DNA of 64,000 bases from Frigoribacterium sp. SL97 (GCF_026625765.1 NZ_CP113062.1:2170001-2234000); one strand, 5' to 3'. Shown: positions 48,841-57,600, counted from the stretch's first letter. The notes: generated by a model not told the origin, from the letters alone. Translations and numbers: made by a program.

Positions 48841-49053
48841 GCTCAATCGGGACGGCTGGGACTCGTCCTCTGACCACAGTCCGGACGTCCGGATGGCCCC
48901 GTGCGTGCCCTGTTGCGCGCCCTGCCCGCATCCGCTATCACGCGCGCGTGCGCGCGCTCCTCTAACTACGCCCCACCAGGCGGTCTCCGGGGCCCAAGCA
49001 CCTCCTGACAGCTGAGGTCCCAGCCGTCCCTTTTCTGTCCGCACAGAGGAGGT
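48826..49053. other. divergent intergenic region, candidate replication origin
   Basis: 228 bases between the primase-helicase and ParA-like genes. Holds a 14-base palindrome TCCGGACGTCCGGA (48880-48893), a 19-base alternating pyrimidine-purine tract (48939-48957, CACGCGCGCGTGCGCGCGC) able to form Z-DNA, and the two leader arms. Divergent replication/partition promoters are a common place for an origin, but no iterons or clear AT-rich unwinding element are visible, so the origin call is weak. Confidence 0.4.
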
Positions 49054-49062
49054 ATGACCACC
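49039..49062 (+). repeat. inverted repeat, right arm (start and leader of ParA-like gene)
   Basis: Perfect inverse of 48817-48840. Both genes therefore share the same leader, Shine-Dalgarno and first three codons (Met-Thr-Thr). Confidence 0.85.
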
Positions 49063-51537
49063 TCACACGTTCCGACCCTCGGCCTCGTCGAGGTCCCCGC
49101 CATGGGCGAGGTCCTCCGACAGGTCGGCTACCGGGTCATCTCCGGCTCGACGTTCCCCGAGGCTGCCTCCGCAGTGAAGACGGCCGTCGACGACGTCCAG
49201 TCGGCCCTTGCTGCTCAGCAGGCCGCCGCCGTCTTCCCCATCCTCATCGCCGACGTGCACCGCCCCGGCATCAAGGCCTGGGCGCAGAAGAGCTCGCGGA
49301 CGTCTCCGGTGCTGATCCTTCGTGGCGGTGCGGACGAGAGCCAGAACTACATCGTGGCCAACGAGGCCCGTGAGATCCGCCTGCCGGCGACCATCGCGAG
49401 CATCGCCTCCGCGGCCGCGCTGCCGGTCGCACCCGATGCCCGCATGCAGCTCGTCGTCATGCCCGACGGTTCGGTCGTCGACCCGGCTGCCGGCCCGGCG
49501 CCCGAGGTTGCTGCCTCCGTTGCTCCCACTGCTGCCCCGGTCGAACCGGCGCCTCAGGTGCAGCCCGTCGTGCAGGTGGCTCCGCCCCTCACCGCACCAG
49601 TGCCGCCCGCCCCCGTGGCGGTTCCCGTGCAGCACTTCGCGCAGCAGGTGCCCGCTCCTGCAGCGCCTGCCGCCCCCGCGCCGGTCATGGCGCCGCAGGC
49701 CGCTCCTGCGCAGCCTGCTCTCGTCGCCCCTGCGGCCACGGCCCGTGCTCCTTGGGACACCCGTGAGTCGGCAGCGCCGGTCATCGCTGCCGAGCCCGCG
49801 GCTCCCGAGGCCCCTCTCGAGGTGCCCACTTTCGAGCGCTCACCTCAGCTGCTCTTCCCCGACATCCCTTCCGCTGCCCCGGCGCCGGAAGTCGCACCAG
49901 TCGCTGACTGGGCATCCTCCCCCGTCACGGAACCGCAGCCGGTCGCCCCGGTGACTCCCGTCATCTCCGCGCCCGTGGCTCCCGCCGCTCCCCTCTGGGC
50001 CACGGCCCCGACTGAGGCCGTCGTGCCGGCAACGGCCGAGCCCGCATGGGCGCTGCCACCCGTCGCACCGGTGGCGCCGGTCGCGCCCGTCGCGCCCGTC
50101 GCGCCCGTCGCGACGGAGGCACCCGCACCCGTCGCGCCCGTCGTCGCACCGCAGCCGGCTTGGGCTTCGGCGCCCGTCGAGGCACCCGCTCCTGCCCAGC
50201 CGGCGTGGGCTATGCCTGCAGCTGCCGAGGCTGCTCCGGCATGGGACGTGCCGCAGCCCGTCGCGGCTCCCGTCCCCGTCGCTCCCGTCGCGCCGCCCCC
50301 GGCGGCACCCGCCCCGTTCGCTGCCCCGGCACCGGTTGAGCAGCGCCTGGACCTGCCCGCGCCCCAGTCGGCCGCCATGGTCATGCCGTCGCCCGTGCCC
50401 GCGCAGCCGCAGGCCGCCCCTGCGCCGTCCGTCCCCGAGTGGGCATCGGACATCCAGGCACCGCCCGGCCCGCCCGTCGCAGCGTTCGAGCGCGAGATCC
50501 CTCGTGAGTCCTCGCCCGCTCCCGTCGCAGCCGGCGGTCACGCGGCGATGCAGCAGGAGCGACCCGAGCTGACCCAGGGGCTGCCGTTCCTGGGGCAGGA
50601 GTCTCCCCCCTTCGCCACTGCCACGAGCGCTGAGCCGGCATGGAACCCGGCCTCGTTCGCCGCCGAGCAGCGGTCCACCGCCATTAGCAACGCCGCACCC
50701 ATCATCTTCTGCTGGGCCTACAAGGGCGGCGTCAACAAGACCTCCCTCTCCCTGCAGCTCGCCCACCGCGCTGCCGAGAAGGGCCTCCGCGTCTGGCTCA
50801 TCGACATGAACCGCGGACAGGGCGGAGTGCGCACAGTCCTCCGCGTCCCGGAGAACGCACCCGTCCGCAGCGCCTTCGACGCGGCCCGCATGGGCAACCC
50901 CTCGCGTGCCTTCGTGAAGCCGCAGGACATCCAGCCCTTCCGCCCGCAGAACCTCGAGCCCCTGAAGTTCGGGCTCGTCCTGGCTCCCCCGCGCGTCGAA
51001 GCTGACGCAGCTGCGACCCCCTACACCGCGTACCGCCAGATCATCGACTACGCCCGGGCCAACGGTGACCTCGTCATCGTCGACACCCAGACCGTCGAAG
51101 CGGTCGACAACAGCGGCCTCATCTCGAACGTCATGGTCCCGATGATGATCGAGGACGCCTGGGGCGTCGCGATCACGGCCTTCGCCAAGGAGTCGGTCGA
51201 GAACCTCAAGGCCGCGCTGGCCGACTACGGAACTCGCGGGCTCACTCGTGACCGCCAGCTCCTCGTCGTCACGCGCGCCGATGACTTCGGACCTGTCGAT
51301 GCCCAGGGCGTCGAGAAGACCTTCCAGCGGTTCGCGCACTTCGCCGGCACCACCAAGAGCAGCGAGCACGTCAAGAAGCGCTTCGACGAGGGCATCGTCG
51401 TCTCCGACGACGACACCGTCCGGCCCCTGCTCGACTCCGTGCTGGTCCGTGTCACCGGGGACTCGAGGTTCGCCTCGCAGCCTGTCGTGGCAGCGAAGGG
51501 CCGCCGCCGCGGCCTGCTGGGCGGTCGCCGCCGATGA
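49054..51537 (+). CDS. ParA/MinD-like ATPase with receiver-like N-terminus (TadZ/CpaE-like plan)
   Basis: 827 residues. N-terminal ~120 residues resemble a degenerate response-regulator receiver (AMGEVLRQVGYRVISGSTFP, FPILIADVHRPGIKAWA). Residues ~150-540 are a Pro/Ala/Val-rich linker with many APVAPV units. The C-terminal 280 residues are a P-loop ATPase: deviant Walker A KGGVNKTS (Asn where Gly is usual), LIDMNRGQGG, and LVIVDTQTVE. TadZ/CpaE proteins share receiver plus ParA layout and mark a cell pole; here it may position the element or the secretion channel. First of four genes joined by 4-base overlaps. Confidence 0.75.
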   Translation: MTTSHVPTLGLVEVPAMGEVLRQVGYRVISGSTFPEAASAVKTAVDDVQSALAAQQAAAVFPILIADVHRPGIKAWAQKSSRTSPVLILRGGADESQNYIVANEAREIRLPATIASIASAAALPVAPDARMQLVVMPDGSVVDPAAGPAPEVAASVAPTAAPVEPAPQVQPVVQVAPPLTAPVPPAPVAVPVQHFAQQVPAPAAPAAPAPVMAPQAAPAQPALVAPAATARAPWDTRESAAPVIAAEPAAPEAPLEVPTFERSPQLLFPDIPSAAPAPEVAPVADWASSPVTEPQPVAPVTPVISAPVAPAAPLWATAPTEAVVPATAEPAWALPPVAPVAPVAPVAPVAPVATEAPAPVAPVVAPQPAWASAPVEAPAPAQPAWAMPAAAEAAPAWDVPQPVAAPVPVAPVAPPPAAPAPFAAPAPVEQRLDLPAPQSAAMVMPSPVPAQPQAAPAPSVPEWASDIQAPPGPPVAAFEREIPRESSPAPVAAGGHAAMQQERPELTQGLPFLGQESPPFATATSAEPAWNPASFAAEQRSTAISNAAPIIFCWAYKGGVNKTSLSLQLAHRAAEKGLRVWLIDMNRGQGGVRTVLRVPENAPVRSAFDAARMGNPSRAFVKPQDIQPFRPQNLEPLKFGLVLAPPRVEADAAATPYTAYRQIIDYARANGDLVIVDTQTVEAVDNSGLISNVMVPMMIEDAWGVAITAFAKESVENLKAALADYGTRGLTRDRQLLVVTRADDFGPVDAQGVEKTFQRFAHFAGTTKSSEHVKKRFDEGIVVSDDDTVRPLLDSVLVRVTGDSRFASQPVVAAKGRRRGLLGGRRR

Positions 51538-52520
51538 GGTCCCGCGGATTCCCCCAGCTGCGGACGCTCGTCCGCAACATCGAGATGATCCTGGTCGGCC
51601 ACGCCGCACAGGAGGTCGCGACCGACTCGTTCGTCACCGCGACGACGGTTGTCCCCCTCCCCCTCTGGGTCGAGCTCCCCCCGAAGATCGACGTCGGCCT
51701 CAAGTCGGCAAAGAACGAGGACCTCGTCCTGCCCGCCCGCATCGAGTGGTCGGTTCCTCCTGTCGTCCTGCTGAGGGACGGCGAGACGGTGACCGCCGAC
51801 TGGCGCGTGACCAACATGGGCCACAACCTCTCCGGGACGGTCGAGGTCACCTCCGCCGGCATCAGCGAGAGCATCCCCGGCGAGCTCGGCACGACACCCG
51901 TGCACGCCTTCTCGGGCCGCGACCTTCGCCGCAAGCTCGACGCTCTCGTCAAGGCCGGCCAGACCGCCCGGTGGCTCATCCTCGAGGGCTTCGAGACGTA
52001 CACGCGCTCGAAGCTCGAAGAGGCGAACCGCATCGTCGCCCAGGAGCTGTCCGTCCACAACGAGCAGTCCATCCCGGGCGTGCTCGACGACATCGCCCTC
52101 GACGGGCTGCTGACGCACATGCTCTTCGGCTCGGCCGACGGTTCGTCTACGCAGCGCAGCTCCATCGTCTCGCGGATGGTCGACAAGGCGCTGGCGCCCG
52201 ACGCCTTCCGCACCTACGACCCTGCTCGTTACTTCACCCTCAACCTCAAATCTCGCGCTCTGGACGAGGTCCGCCGAACGGTCGGCGACCCTCACATCGG
52301 GCCCAAGATCCGGAGGCTGCAGCAGCAGGTCCAGGCGACCAACATCGAAGAGCTGGTCCGGGCTTACAACGAACAGTATCCAAAAGAGAACCTCGGCTGG
52401 AAGCGTGCTGTCGCCGCCCTCTCGGTCGGGCCCGCAGCTGGCGTCATGGCCGTCCCCCTCATCACCGATGAGGAACTTCGGGAGTACTCGGGTCGCCGCG
52501 GATCGAGCGCAGCAGCGTGA
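51534..52520 (+). CDS. hypothetical protein, second gene of ParA-sigma operon
   Basis: 328 residues, soluble, alpha/beta N-terminal half and helical C-terminal half (SRALDEVRRTVGDPHIGPKI, RRLQQQVQATNIEELVRAYN). No motif recognised. ATGA overlap with the ParA-like gene and GTGA overlap with the mIHF-like gene. By position it could be the ParA partner (a ParB-like role), but no ParB or HTH signature is visible. Confidence 0.7.
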   Translation: MRSRGFPQLRTLVRNIEMILVGHAAQEVATDSFVTATTVVPLPLWVELPPKIDVGLKSAKNEDLVLPARIEWSVPPVVLLRDGETVTADWRVTNMGHNLSGTVEVTSAGISESIPGELGTTPVHAFSGRDLRRKLDALVKAGQTARWLILEGFETYTRSKLEEANRIVAQELSVHNEQSIPGVLDDIALDGLLTHMLFGSADGSSTQRSSIVSRMVDKALAPDAFRTYDPARYFTLNLKSRALDEVRRTVGDPHIGPKIRRLQQQVQATNIEELVRAYNEQYPKENLGWKRAVAALSVGPAAGVMAVPLITDEELREYSGRRGSSAAA

Positions 52521-52978
52521 GCGCGGGCGTCGAGGGGGTGGCCCCGGCCACCCCGCTGTGGCGGGCCAACACCGCCCGAGAAGAGGCGGCGAAGCTCCGC
52601 GCTGAGTGGCTTGTCGGTTTGGACGCCGGCCTGGTCTCACTGGCTGACCTGTTCGCGTTCGCTGCCACCTCAGAGGGGCGACCCCTCCTTCGCATCCCTC
52701 TGCGACAGGTGTTGCTTAGCGCGCCCTCAATCGGGTCCTCTCGGGCGCCCCAGATCCTCGGTCGAATCCAGTCGCTCCTGGGCGTCGAAATGCCCGTCCG
52801 AAAGATGACGATCGCGTGGCTTCTCGACAGCCGCACGGGCGGCCGACGGTTCATGGCGTGGGTCGATTCGACAGAGATTTCCCGGTCAGAGCCCTGGTCC
52901 GGGTTCCCCTACGCTCCTCCCCCTGAATCGCCGGGGGCGGTTCAGAAGTCCCCGGTCAAGACCGGAGGACTCACATGA
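52517..52978 (+). CDS. mIHF-like nucleoid-associated DNA-binding protein
   Basis: 153 residues from GTG 52517. The N-terminal helix and core (AREEAAKLRAEWLVGLDAGL, then SLADLFAF; IPLRQVLLSAPSIGSSRAPQ, then ILGRI; MPVRKMTIAWLLDS) follow the actinobacterial integration host factor mIHF/sIHF, whose K-[ML]-x-V-x-x-L-L-x-x-x-P-x-[IV]-G-x-x-x-A-x-x-[IL] block binds DNA by an H2TH motif. The divergent acidic tail is extra. Likely an element-encoded DNA-bending protein, joined to the sigma-like gene by ATGA overlap. Confidence 0.65.
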   Translation: MSAGVEGVAPATPLWRANTAREEAAKLRAEWLVGLDAGLVSLADLFAFAATSEGRPLLRIPLRQVLLSAPSIGSSRAPQILGRIQSLLGVEMPVRKMTIAWLLDSRTGGRRFMAWVDSTEISRSEPWSGFPYAPPPESPGAVQKSPVKTGGLT

Positions 52979-53835
52979 GCCAGGACGTTTCTGCCTTCTT
53001 CGCAGACCACATCGACGCCGTTCGAGGCACCGAGGGACGAGCCCTCGATCGGGCACTTTCCCAGCTGCTTCGGGCCTTTCAGGGCCACATCTGGAGCTGG
53101 GCAAACAACGCCTGTCGTTCACATGGCGACCGTTCGCTGATGCACGTCGAGGACGTGTTCAACGTCATCAGCCTCGAGCTCAGCATCGAGCTCCGGAAGG
53201 AACTCACCAAGCGCGCCGACCCACCGATCGTGAACTTCTGGGCCTACTTCCGTAAAATTTCACAGCGAGTTTCGTTCGCCTACTTCCACTCCGGAGAGAC
53301 CACTGGGTTCTCCTCCGCGGGGGGTGCAGCGAGGCGCCGATCGAAGATCAACAAGACCCGTCGGGAGCTCACCATCTCGACCGGCTTGGCCCCCACGGAC
53401 CAGGAGGTCATCGACGAGGTGAACCGCCTCGCCTACGCCACTCGGAAGGACCCGAAGAAGCAGGGCGCGCTTGTCACTTTGGACGACATCCACGTGGCGA
53501 CTTTCGCGTCCCTCGATGACATGACGGACGAGTTCGGTGACGCAATTTGGGCGACGGAGGAGCCCGAATCTGGCCCCCTCACGAGGGTGGAAGCCGTGCC
53601 GCTCGTAACGTCGATCGTCGATGCGTGCGGATCCGTTTCGGAGCGCACCGGACTCGTCGCGAGAGCATGGATCGGTGACGCGATGGCGGACCTTCCGGTC
53701 GTCAGGACGCCTCGGGAAGTCGCGACGCTTCTGACCCTCCGACTGGGGGAAGTTGAGGAGCTCATGGAGGTCTGCAAGACGGTCGCGAGAGCCGTTTGCG
53801 CCGACAAGTACGGCATCGACAGCCCCTTCGCCTAA
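52975..53835 (+). CDS. divergent sigma-70-family-like factor
   Basis: 286 residues. MHVEDVFNVISLELSIEL resembles sigma region 2.1-2.2 (the D-x-x-D/Q-E core), FWAYFRKISQRVSFAYFHSG region 2.3-2.4 with its aromatic cluster, and ARRRSKINKTRRELTISTGL followed by APTDQEVIDEVN region 3 (the GR-x-PT-x-x-E-I equivalent). The C-terminal 80 residues (VRTPREVATLLTLRLGEVEE) could be region 4. Very diverged, so a computed profile match is needed. As the last gene of a four-gene overlapping operon it is the natural candidate to recognise motifs A and B. Confidence 0.55.
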   Translation: MSQDVSAFFADHIDAVRGTEGRALDRALSQLLRAFQGHIWSWANNACRSHGDRSLMHVEDVFNVISLELSIELRKELTKRADPPIVNFWAYFRKISQRVSFAYFHSGETTGFSSAGGAARRRSKINKTRRELTISTGLAPTDQEVIDEVNRLAYATRKDPKKQGALVTLDDIHVATFASLDDMTDEFGDAIWATEEPESGPLTRVEAVPLVTSIVDACGSVSERTGLVARAWIGDAMADLPVVRTPREVATLLTLRLGEVEELMEVCKTVARAVCADKYGIDSPFA

Positions 53836-53968
53836 AAATGAGGGTCGCTTCGTTATCGAAGTGTGACAAAGGAGTAGGCGGGACACCCCTACCTCGGGGG
53901 TGACTTCTTGCGACTGTCGGTGGTCGGTGCTATGTCGATCCGCGTGCATGGATCGCCTCTGGAAAAGG

Positions 53969-54475
53969 CTAGAGCTCGGTCCAGACGAAGCCACCCTGTG
54001 GGCTCTTCTCGCTCTGACGTGCGTCGACGACTCCCCCAACCGCGTCGAGCAGAATGCGCAGCGTCGGCGCCTCGTCCGTCCAATCCTCGGACCGAGACCG
54101 GATGTAGACAGCGACGCCCTCGTGCTCTTCCGCGTAGCAGTCAGCTCGGTGCCACGGCGCGGGAGAACCCGCCGCGGGCCGGCCGCGTCGACCGTCCAGG
54201 ATCTGGGCGGCCGTGATGACGGTGGACCGCTGCTCAGCGGAGAGGTCAGCGATCATCAGGTCGGGTGGGGACACGGACTGCAGCCAGATGCCGGGCTCGA
54301 CGGAGTAGCTCTCGATGAGGGCGTCGTCGTGCGAGACGGGGAACCCGTGCCCTGCGAGTCGTTCCTGGTCAGCGGAGTAGGGGCGGTCGAGGCTCAGTTC
54401 CGGCGGACGCTGGTCCTTGGTCTCGAAGCGACCGTCGCCGGCGCGGGGGTGGGCGGCGGTGTCGAAGTAGGTCAT
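53969..54475 (-). CDS. tag-family protein
   Basis: 168 residues. Tag FDTAAHPRAGDGRFETKDQR, then PPELSL. Remainder soluble and acidic (SAEQRSTVITAAQILDGRRG). No known domain. Motif B at exact spacing. Followed 20 nt upstream by another tag gene in the same direction. Confidence 0.65.
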   Translation of the reverse strand: MTYFDTAAHPRAGDGRFETKDQRPPELSLDRPYSADQERLAGHGFPVSHDDALIESYSVEPGIWLQSVSPPDLMIADLSAEQRSTVITAAQILDGRRGRPAAGSPAPWHRADCYAEEHEGVAVYIRSRSEDWTDEAPTLRILLDAVGGVVDARQSEKSPQGGFVWTEL

Positions 54476-54483
54476 GTCACGTA

Positions 54484-54493
54484 CGTGTGCGGC
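54484..54493 (-). promoter_or_regulatory. motif B copy, minus strand
   Basis: GCCGCACACG then TACG; ATG (54475) exactly 8 nt downstream of the core. It overlaps the last codons of the upstream tag gene's 3' end (54496) by position only. Confidence 0.65.
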
Positions 54494-54495
54494 GA

Positions 54496-55035
54496 TCAGC
54501 GCCTGGGGTCGTCCGGGTCGTCGACGTCGATGGACACGCGGGTGCGGTACATGCTGTTCTCGGGTGCGAACGGCTCGCTCTTCTGCCAGTTCCACCCGTC
54601 GCCGATGCGCTGCAGCTTGCTGGCGAGCTGCTTGCCTTCGTCGGTGAGGAGACCTCTGTTCGAGGCGAACTCAGCCGACCTCGCCATCGGCACCTCAGCT
54701 GTGATGAGAAGGTGCTGCTGACCGTAGACACCGTCGTGCGTTGTCTCGACGGCGTAGCCAATGCCGGCGTCGAGCTCGCCGGCGAAGACCGCCTCGTTGA
54801 TGAAAGCTCGAGCCCGTTCGGCGACCACCTCGGTGGAGAGGAACGCATCGGGGTAGTAGATGCCGGCTCGGACGACCGAGTCGCCCGCGCTCCACTCGCT
54901 CATGCCCTGCGGGATGACTTCGGCGGATCGCCCACTCGACTCCTGCGTCAGGGCAATCTGCGGGGCCGACTGGGCCTTGTCGACGAAGACGCCAGTGTGG
55001 GCGCGCGGGTGGGCGGTCTCGACGAAGCGGGTCAT
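54496..55035 (-). CDS. tag-family protein
   Basis: 179 residues. Tag FVETAHPRAHTGVFVDKAQS, then APQIAL. Body alpha/beta (FINEAVFAGELDAGIGYAVE, then THDGVYGQQHLL), no known domain. Tandem with 53969-54475, both with motif B. Confidence 0.65.
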   Translation of the reverse strand: MTRFVETAHPRAHTGVFVDKAQSAPQIALTQESSGRSAEVIPQGMSEWSAGDSVVRAGIYYPDAFLSTEVVAERARAFINEAVFAGELDAGIGYAVETTHDGVYGQQHLLITAEVPMARSAEFASNRGLLTDEGKQLASKLQRIGDGWNWQKSEPFAPENSMYRTRVSIDVDDPDDPRR

Positions 55036-55043
55036 GCTCCGTA

Positions 55044-55053
55044 CGTGTGCGGC
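55044..55053 (-). promoter_or_regulatory. motif B copy, minus strand
   Basis: GCCGCACACG then TACG; ATG (55035) exactly 8 nt downstream of the core. Confidence 0.65.
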
Positions 55054-55145
55054 CACGCGGATGCGCACGAGCCTGCGCGCCGAAGGCGCCAGGGGCCCGC
55101 GTCTCCCCCACGTAGGAGCCCGTTCTCACGGTCGTGATGCGGCCG

Positions 55146-55595
55146 TCAGGCGACAGCGAGGACCGGGGCGGCCTGCGACTCGGTGGACGAGCCGGTTCCG
55201 TCCTCGAGGAGGATGCGGGTCTTGCCGAGCTCGTTCTTCGTCGACCGCAGGCGGCCATCCTCGGCCCACAGGTAGACGGTGCGGCGCGTGACGCCGAGTG
55301 TCCGCGCGGCCTCAGAGACGCCCACGCCGGGGCCGCGCCCGGGCCGCGGGGCGGTCCGAGGCGCCTCACCGATGCTGCGTGCGGTGGCTTCGGGGGTGCT
55401 CTCCCGCTGCGTCAGCCACTTCGCTTGGCCCTCGGACATCCCGAGTCTGTCCGCGATCTCTGACCAGGAGCGCTTCTCTGCCCGGGCTGCCTCAATCACG
55501 TCGATGAGGACGGAGAGTCTCTGCGTCTCGGCGAGCTGCGCACGGCGCCAGGCTTGGCCTGCTTCGGTGAGGACTTCGATGGTGTCGTGGCGCAT
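55146..55595 (-). CDS. double HTH DNA-binding regulator (excisionase/MerR-like)
   Basis: 149 residues. A first HTH-like segment (RSWSEIADRLGMSEGQAKWL) and a second, MerR/excisionase-type HTH (GVSEAARTLGVTRRTVYLWA then EDGRLRSTKNELGKTRIL) are joined by a Pro/Arg linker. GGAAGA Shine-Dalgarno. A perfect operator-like inverted repeat lies about 55 nt upstream, so autoregulation is likely. It lies between the tag genes and nrdF, so it may control either. Confidence 0.75.
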   Translation of the reverse strand: MRHDTIEVLTEAGQAWRRAQLAETQRLSVLIDVIEAARAEKRSWSEIADRLGMSEGQAKWLTQRESTPEATARSIGEAPRTAPRPGRGPGVGVSEAARTLGVTRRTVYLWAEDGRLRSTKNELGKTRILLEDGTGSSTESQAAPVLAVA

Positions 55596-55648
55596 GGTGT
55601 GTTCTTCCGGCGACGGGCTTCGCTGATGGGGACAGACCCAACAGTACA

Positions 55649-55666
55649 GTCCTCCAAATGGAGGAC
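55649..55666. promoter_or_regulatory. operator-like inverted repeat
   Basis: GTCCTCC AAAT GGAGGAC, perfect 7-bp arms. On the minus strand it precedes a possible -10 TACTGT, in the promoter region of the HTH regulator. Confidence 0.5.
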
Positions 55667-55766
55667 ACGGCGCTTGGCAGGGTGGACGGCCCCCACTTCG
55701 AGGGACGATCGAGGCTACAGGCCGGGCTGCGGCGGGGACGCTTCGCAGCCCGGCGGGTCGAGGAGC

Positions 55767-56753
55767 CTAGGCGTCGAAGTCCCAGTCGTCGTCCGTCGTC
55801 GCGACGGCCTTGCCGATGACGTACGACGAGCCCGACCCGGAGAAGAAGTCGTGGTTCTCGTCGGCGTTCGGCGACAGGGCGGAGAGGATGGCCGGGTTCA
55901 CGTCCGTGATGGTCTTCGGGAACATCGGCTCGTAGCCGAGGTTCATGAGGGCCTTGTTCGCGTTGTAGTGGAGGAACTTCTTGACGTCCTCGGTGAGCCC
56001 GACGGTGTCGTAGAGGTCCGCGGTGTACTTGACCTCGTTCTCGTACAGCTCGAACATCAGGTCGAACGTGAACTGCTTGAGCTCCTCGCGGCGCTCCTCG
56101 GAGACCAGGTCGAGGCCCTTCTGGAACTTGTAGCCGATGTAGTACCCGTGGACGCTCTCGTCGCGGACGATGAGCCTGACCAGGTCGGCGGTGTTCGTGA
56201 GCTTCGCCCGCGAGGACCAGTAGAACGGCAGGTAGAAGCCGGAGTAGAAGAGGAACGACTCGAGCAGCGTCGAGGCGATCTTGCGCTTGAGGGCGTCGTC
56301 GCCGGCGTAGCGCTCTAGCACGATCTGCGCCTTCCGCTGCAGGTTGACGTTCTCGGTCGACCAGCGGAAGGCGTCGTCGATCTCAGGGGTCGACGCGAGG
56401 GTCGAGAAGATCGACGAGTAGCTCTTGGCGTGCACGGACTCCATGAACGCGATGTTCGTGTAGACGGCCTCCTCGTGCGGTGTGAGCGAGTCGGGGATGA
56501 GGCTGATGGCGCCCACCGTTGCCTGAACGGTGTCGAGGAGGGTCAGGCCGGCGAAGACGCGCATGGTGAGCTGCTTCTCCTCCTGGGTGAGGGTGGCCCA
56601 CGACTGCACGTCGTTGGACAGAGGAACCTTCTCTGGCAGCCAGAAGTTGTTGACGAGGCGGTTCCAGACCTCGAGGTCCTTCTCGTCTTCGATGCGGTTC
56701 CAGTTGACCGGGCGCACGATCGCTGCGGTCGGGGCGTGGGTGGTGGAGCTCAT
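55767..56753 (-). CDS. nrdF: ribonucleotide reductase class Ib, small subunit
   Basis: 328 residues, the usual length. Metal ligands and radical site: LTLLDTVQATVG (Asp), EAVYTNIAFMESVHAKSYS (radical Tyr, Glu, His), ESFLFYSGF (Glu), RDESVHGYYIG (Glu, His). The C-terminal DDDWDF is the tail that docks to NrdE. Provides the tyrosyl radical for deoxynucleotide synthesis. Separated from nrdE by a DUF2510 gene, an unusual insertion. Confidence 0.95.
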   Translation of the reverse strand: MSSTTHAPTAAIVRPVNWNRIEDEKDLEVWNRLVNNFWLPEKVPLSNDVQSWATLTQEEKQLTMRVFAGLTLLDTVQATVGAISLIPDSLTPHEEAVYTNIAFMESVHAKSYSSIFSTLASTPEIDDAFRWSTENVNLQRKAQIVLERYAGDDALKRKIASTLLESFLFYSGFYLPFYWSSRAKLTNTADLVRLIVRDESVHGYYIGYKFQKGLDLVSEERREELKQFTFDLMFELYENEVKYTADLYDTVGLTEDVKKFLHYNANKALMNLGYEPMFPKTITDVNPAILSALSPNADENHDFFSGSGSSYVIGKAVATTDDDWDFDA

Positions 56754-56805
56754 GGTGGTCCGTTCAGTGATTCGTTGTGGTGGTGGTGTGATGCAGGCGG
56801 GAGGC

Positions 56806-57600
56806 CTACGCGCCCGTGCCGTCGAGGTCGATGCGGCCGCGGCCGATTCGGTGCTTCGCGGCCGTGTACAGGCGCCTCACGAGCGCAATGCCCCCGGCGG
56901 CCGTGCGGATGCGCAGCGCGAGGGTCCACGCGCTGGCGCAGACGATGACCCACCCGATGAAGGGCAGGAGAGTAAGCACGGGGGCGAAGCTCGGGACCGC
57001 CTTGACGTGGGCCGTTTGGGCGACGTCCTCGGGGTTGTAGAGGACGTCGATCTTCTGGCCGGCCTCGATGCTGCAAGGGAGCGTGAAGACGTCGGTGGTG
57101 ACCTGGTAGTCCTTCTCATCGACGGAGAGGGTTCCGACGGGAGCGCAGGACCCGTCGTCGTCCGTGGTGACGGACGCGATGGTCGCAACGGCGGCCACCT
57201 CGCCCGGCCTCTGGTCGAGTCCGTCCGTGGCGTTGCCGACGAACCCGCCGACGAGGATGATCCAGGTGACGCCGAAGATGATGCCGATGAGGGATCCCGA
57301 GACGCCAGGGCTGTTGTGCACGATGTCGCTGCCCTGGGCGACGAACCCTTCTTCACGGGCCGCCTTCTCTTCGGCCGCTTCGCGCGCTTCACGCTCCCGG
57401 TCATGTGGGGTCCGTAGAGGCTCGGCCGCCGTGGCGCCGAGATGAGGGTTCTGCCAGTCGACGGTATGCGTCTCGGTGGCCTTCGCTTCCACGGTGGGCG
57501 GGAGCGGCGACCTGTGCTCGGTCCAGCCGTTGCCGTCCCACCAGCGGGCCAGGCCCTCCTCGTTTGGAGCGGGGTACCAGCCGGCAGGGGTCGTGCTCAT
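56806..57600 (-). CDS. DUF2510 membrane protein inserted between nrdE and nrdF
   Basis: 264 residues. The N-terminal DUF2510 signature PAGWYPAPNEEGLARWWDGN then GWTEHRSP, a charged linker, a helix at about residues 110-130 (LIGIIFGVTWIILVGGFVGN), an outer domain with Cys in GSCAPVGT and LPCSIE and the DUF3592-like KIDVLYNPEDVA, then a second helix near 210-235. DUF2510 proteins are common actinobacterial membrane proteins of unknown role. GGAAGGG Shine-Dalgarno; motif A 116 nt upstream. Confidence 0.75.
   Translation of the reverse strand: MSTTPAGWYPAPNEEGLARWWDGNGWTEHRSPLPPTVEAKATETHTVDWQNPHLGATAAEPLRTPHDREREAREAAEEKAAREEGFVAQGSDIVHNSPGVSGSLIGIIFGVTWIILVGGFVGNATDGLDQRPGEVAAVATIASVTTDDDGSCAPVGTLSVDEKDYQVTTDVFTLPCSIEAGQKIDVLYNPEDVAQTAHVKAVPSFAPVLTLLPFIGWVIVCASAWTLALRIRTAAGGIALVRRLYTAAKHRIGRGRIDLDGTGA

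Noticed and set aside
49840..51609. 589-residue open frame antisense to the ParA-like gene, with many short repeats
   Set aside because: Shadow of the Pro/Ala linker. The nucleotide repeats here (CCCGTCGCG type) arise from APVAPV coding and are not a separate repeat element.
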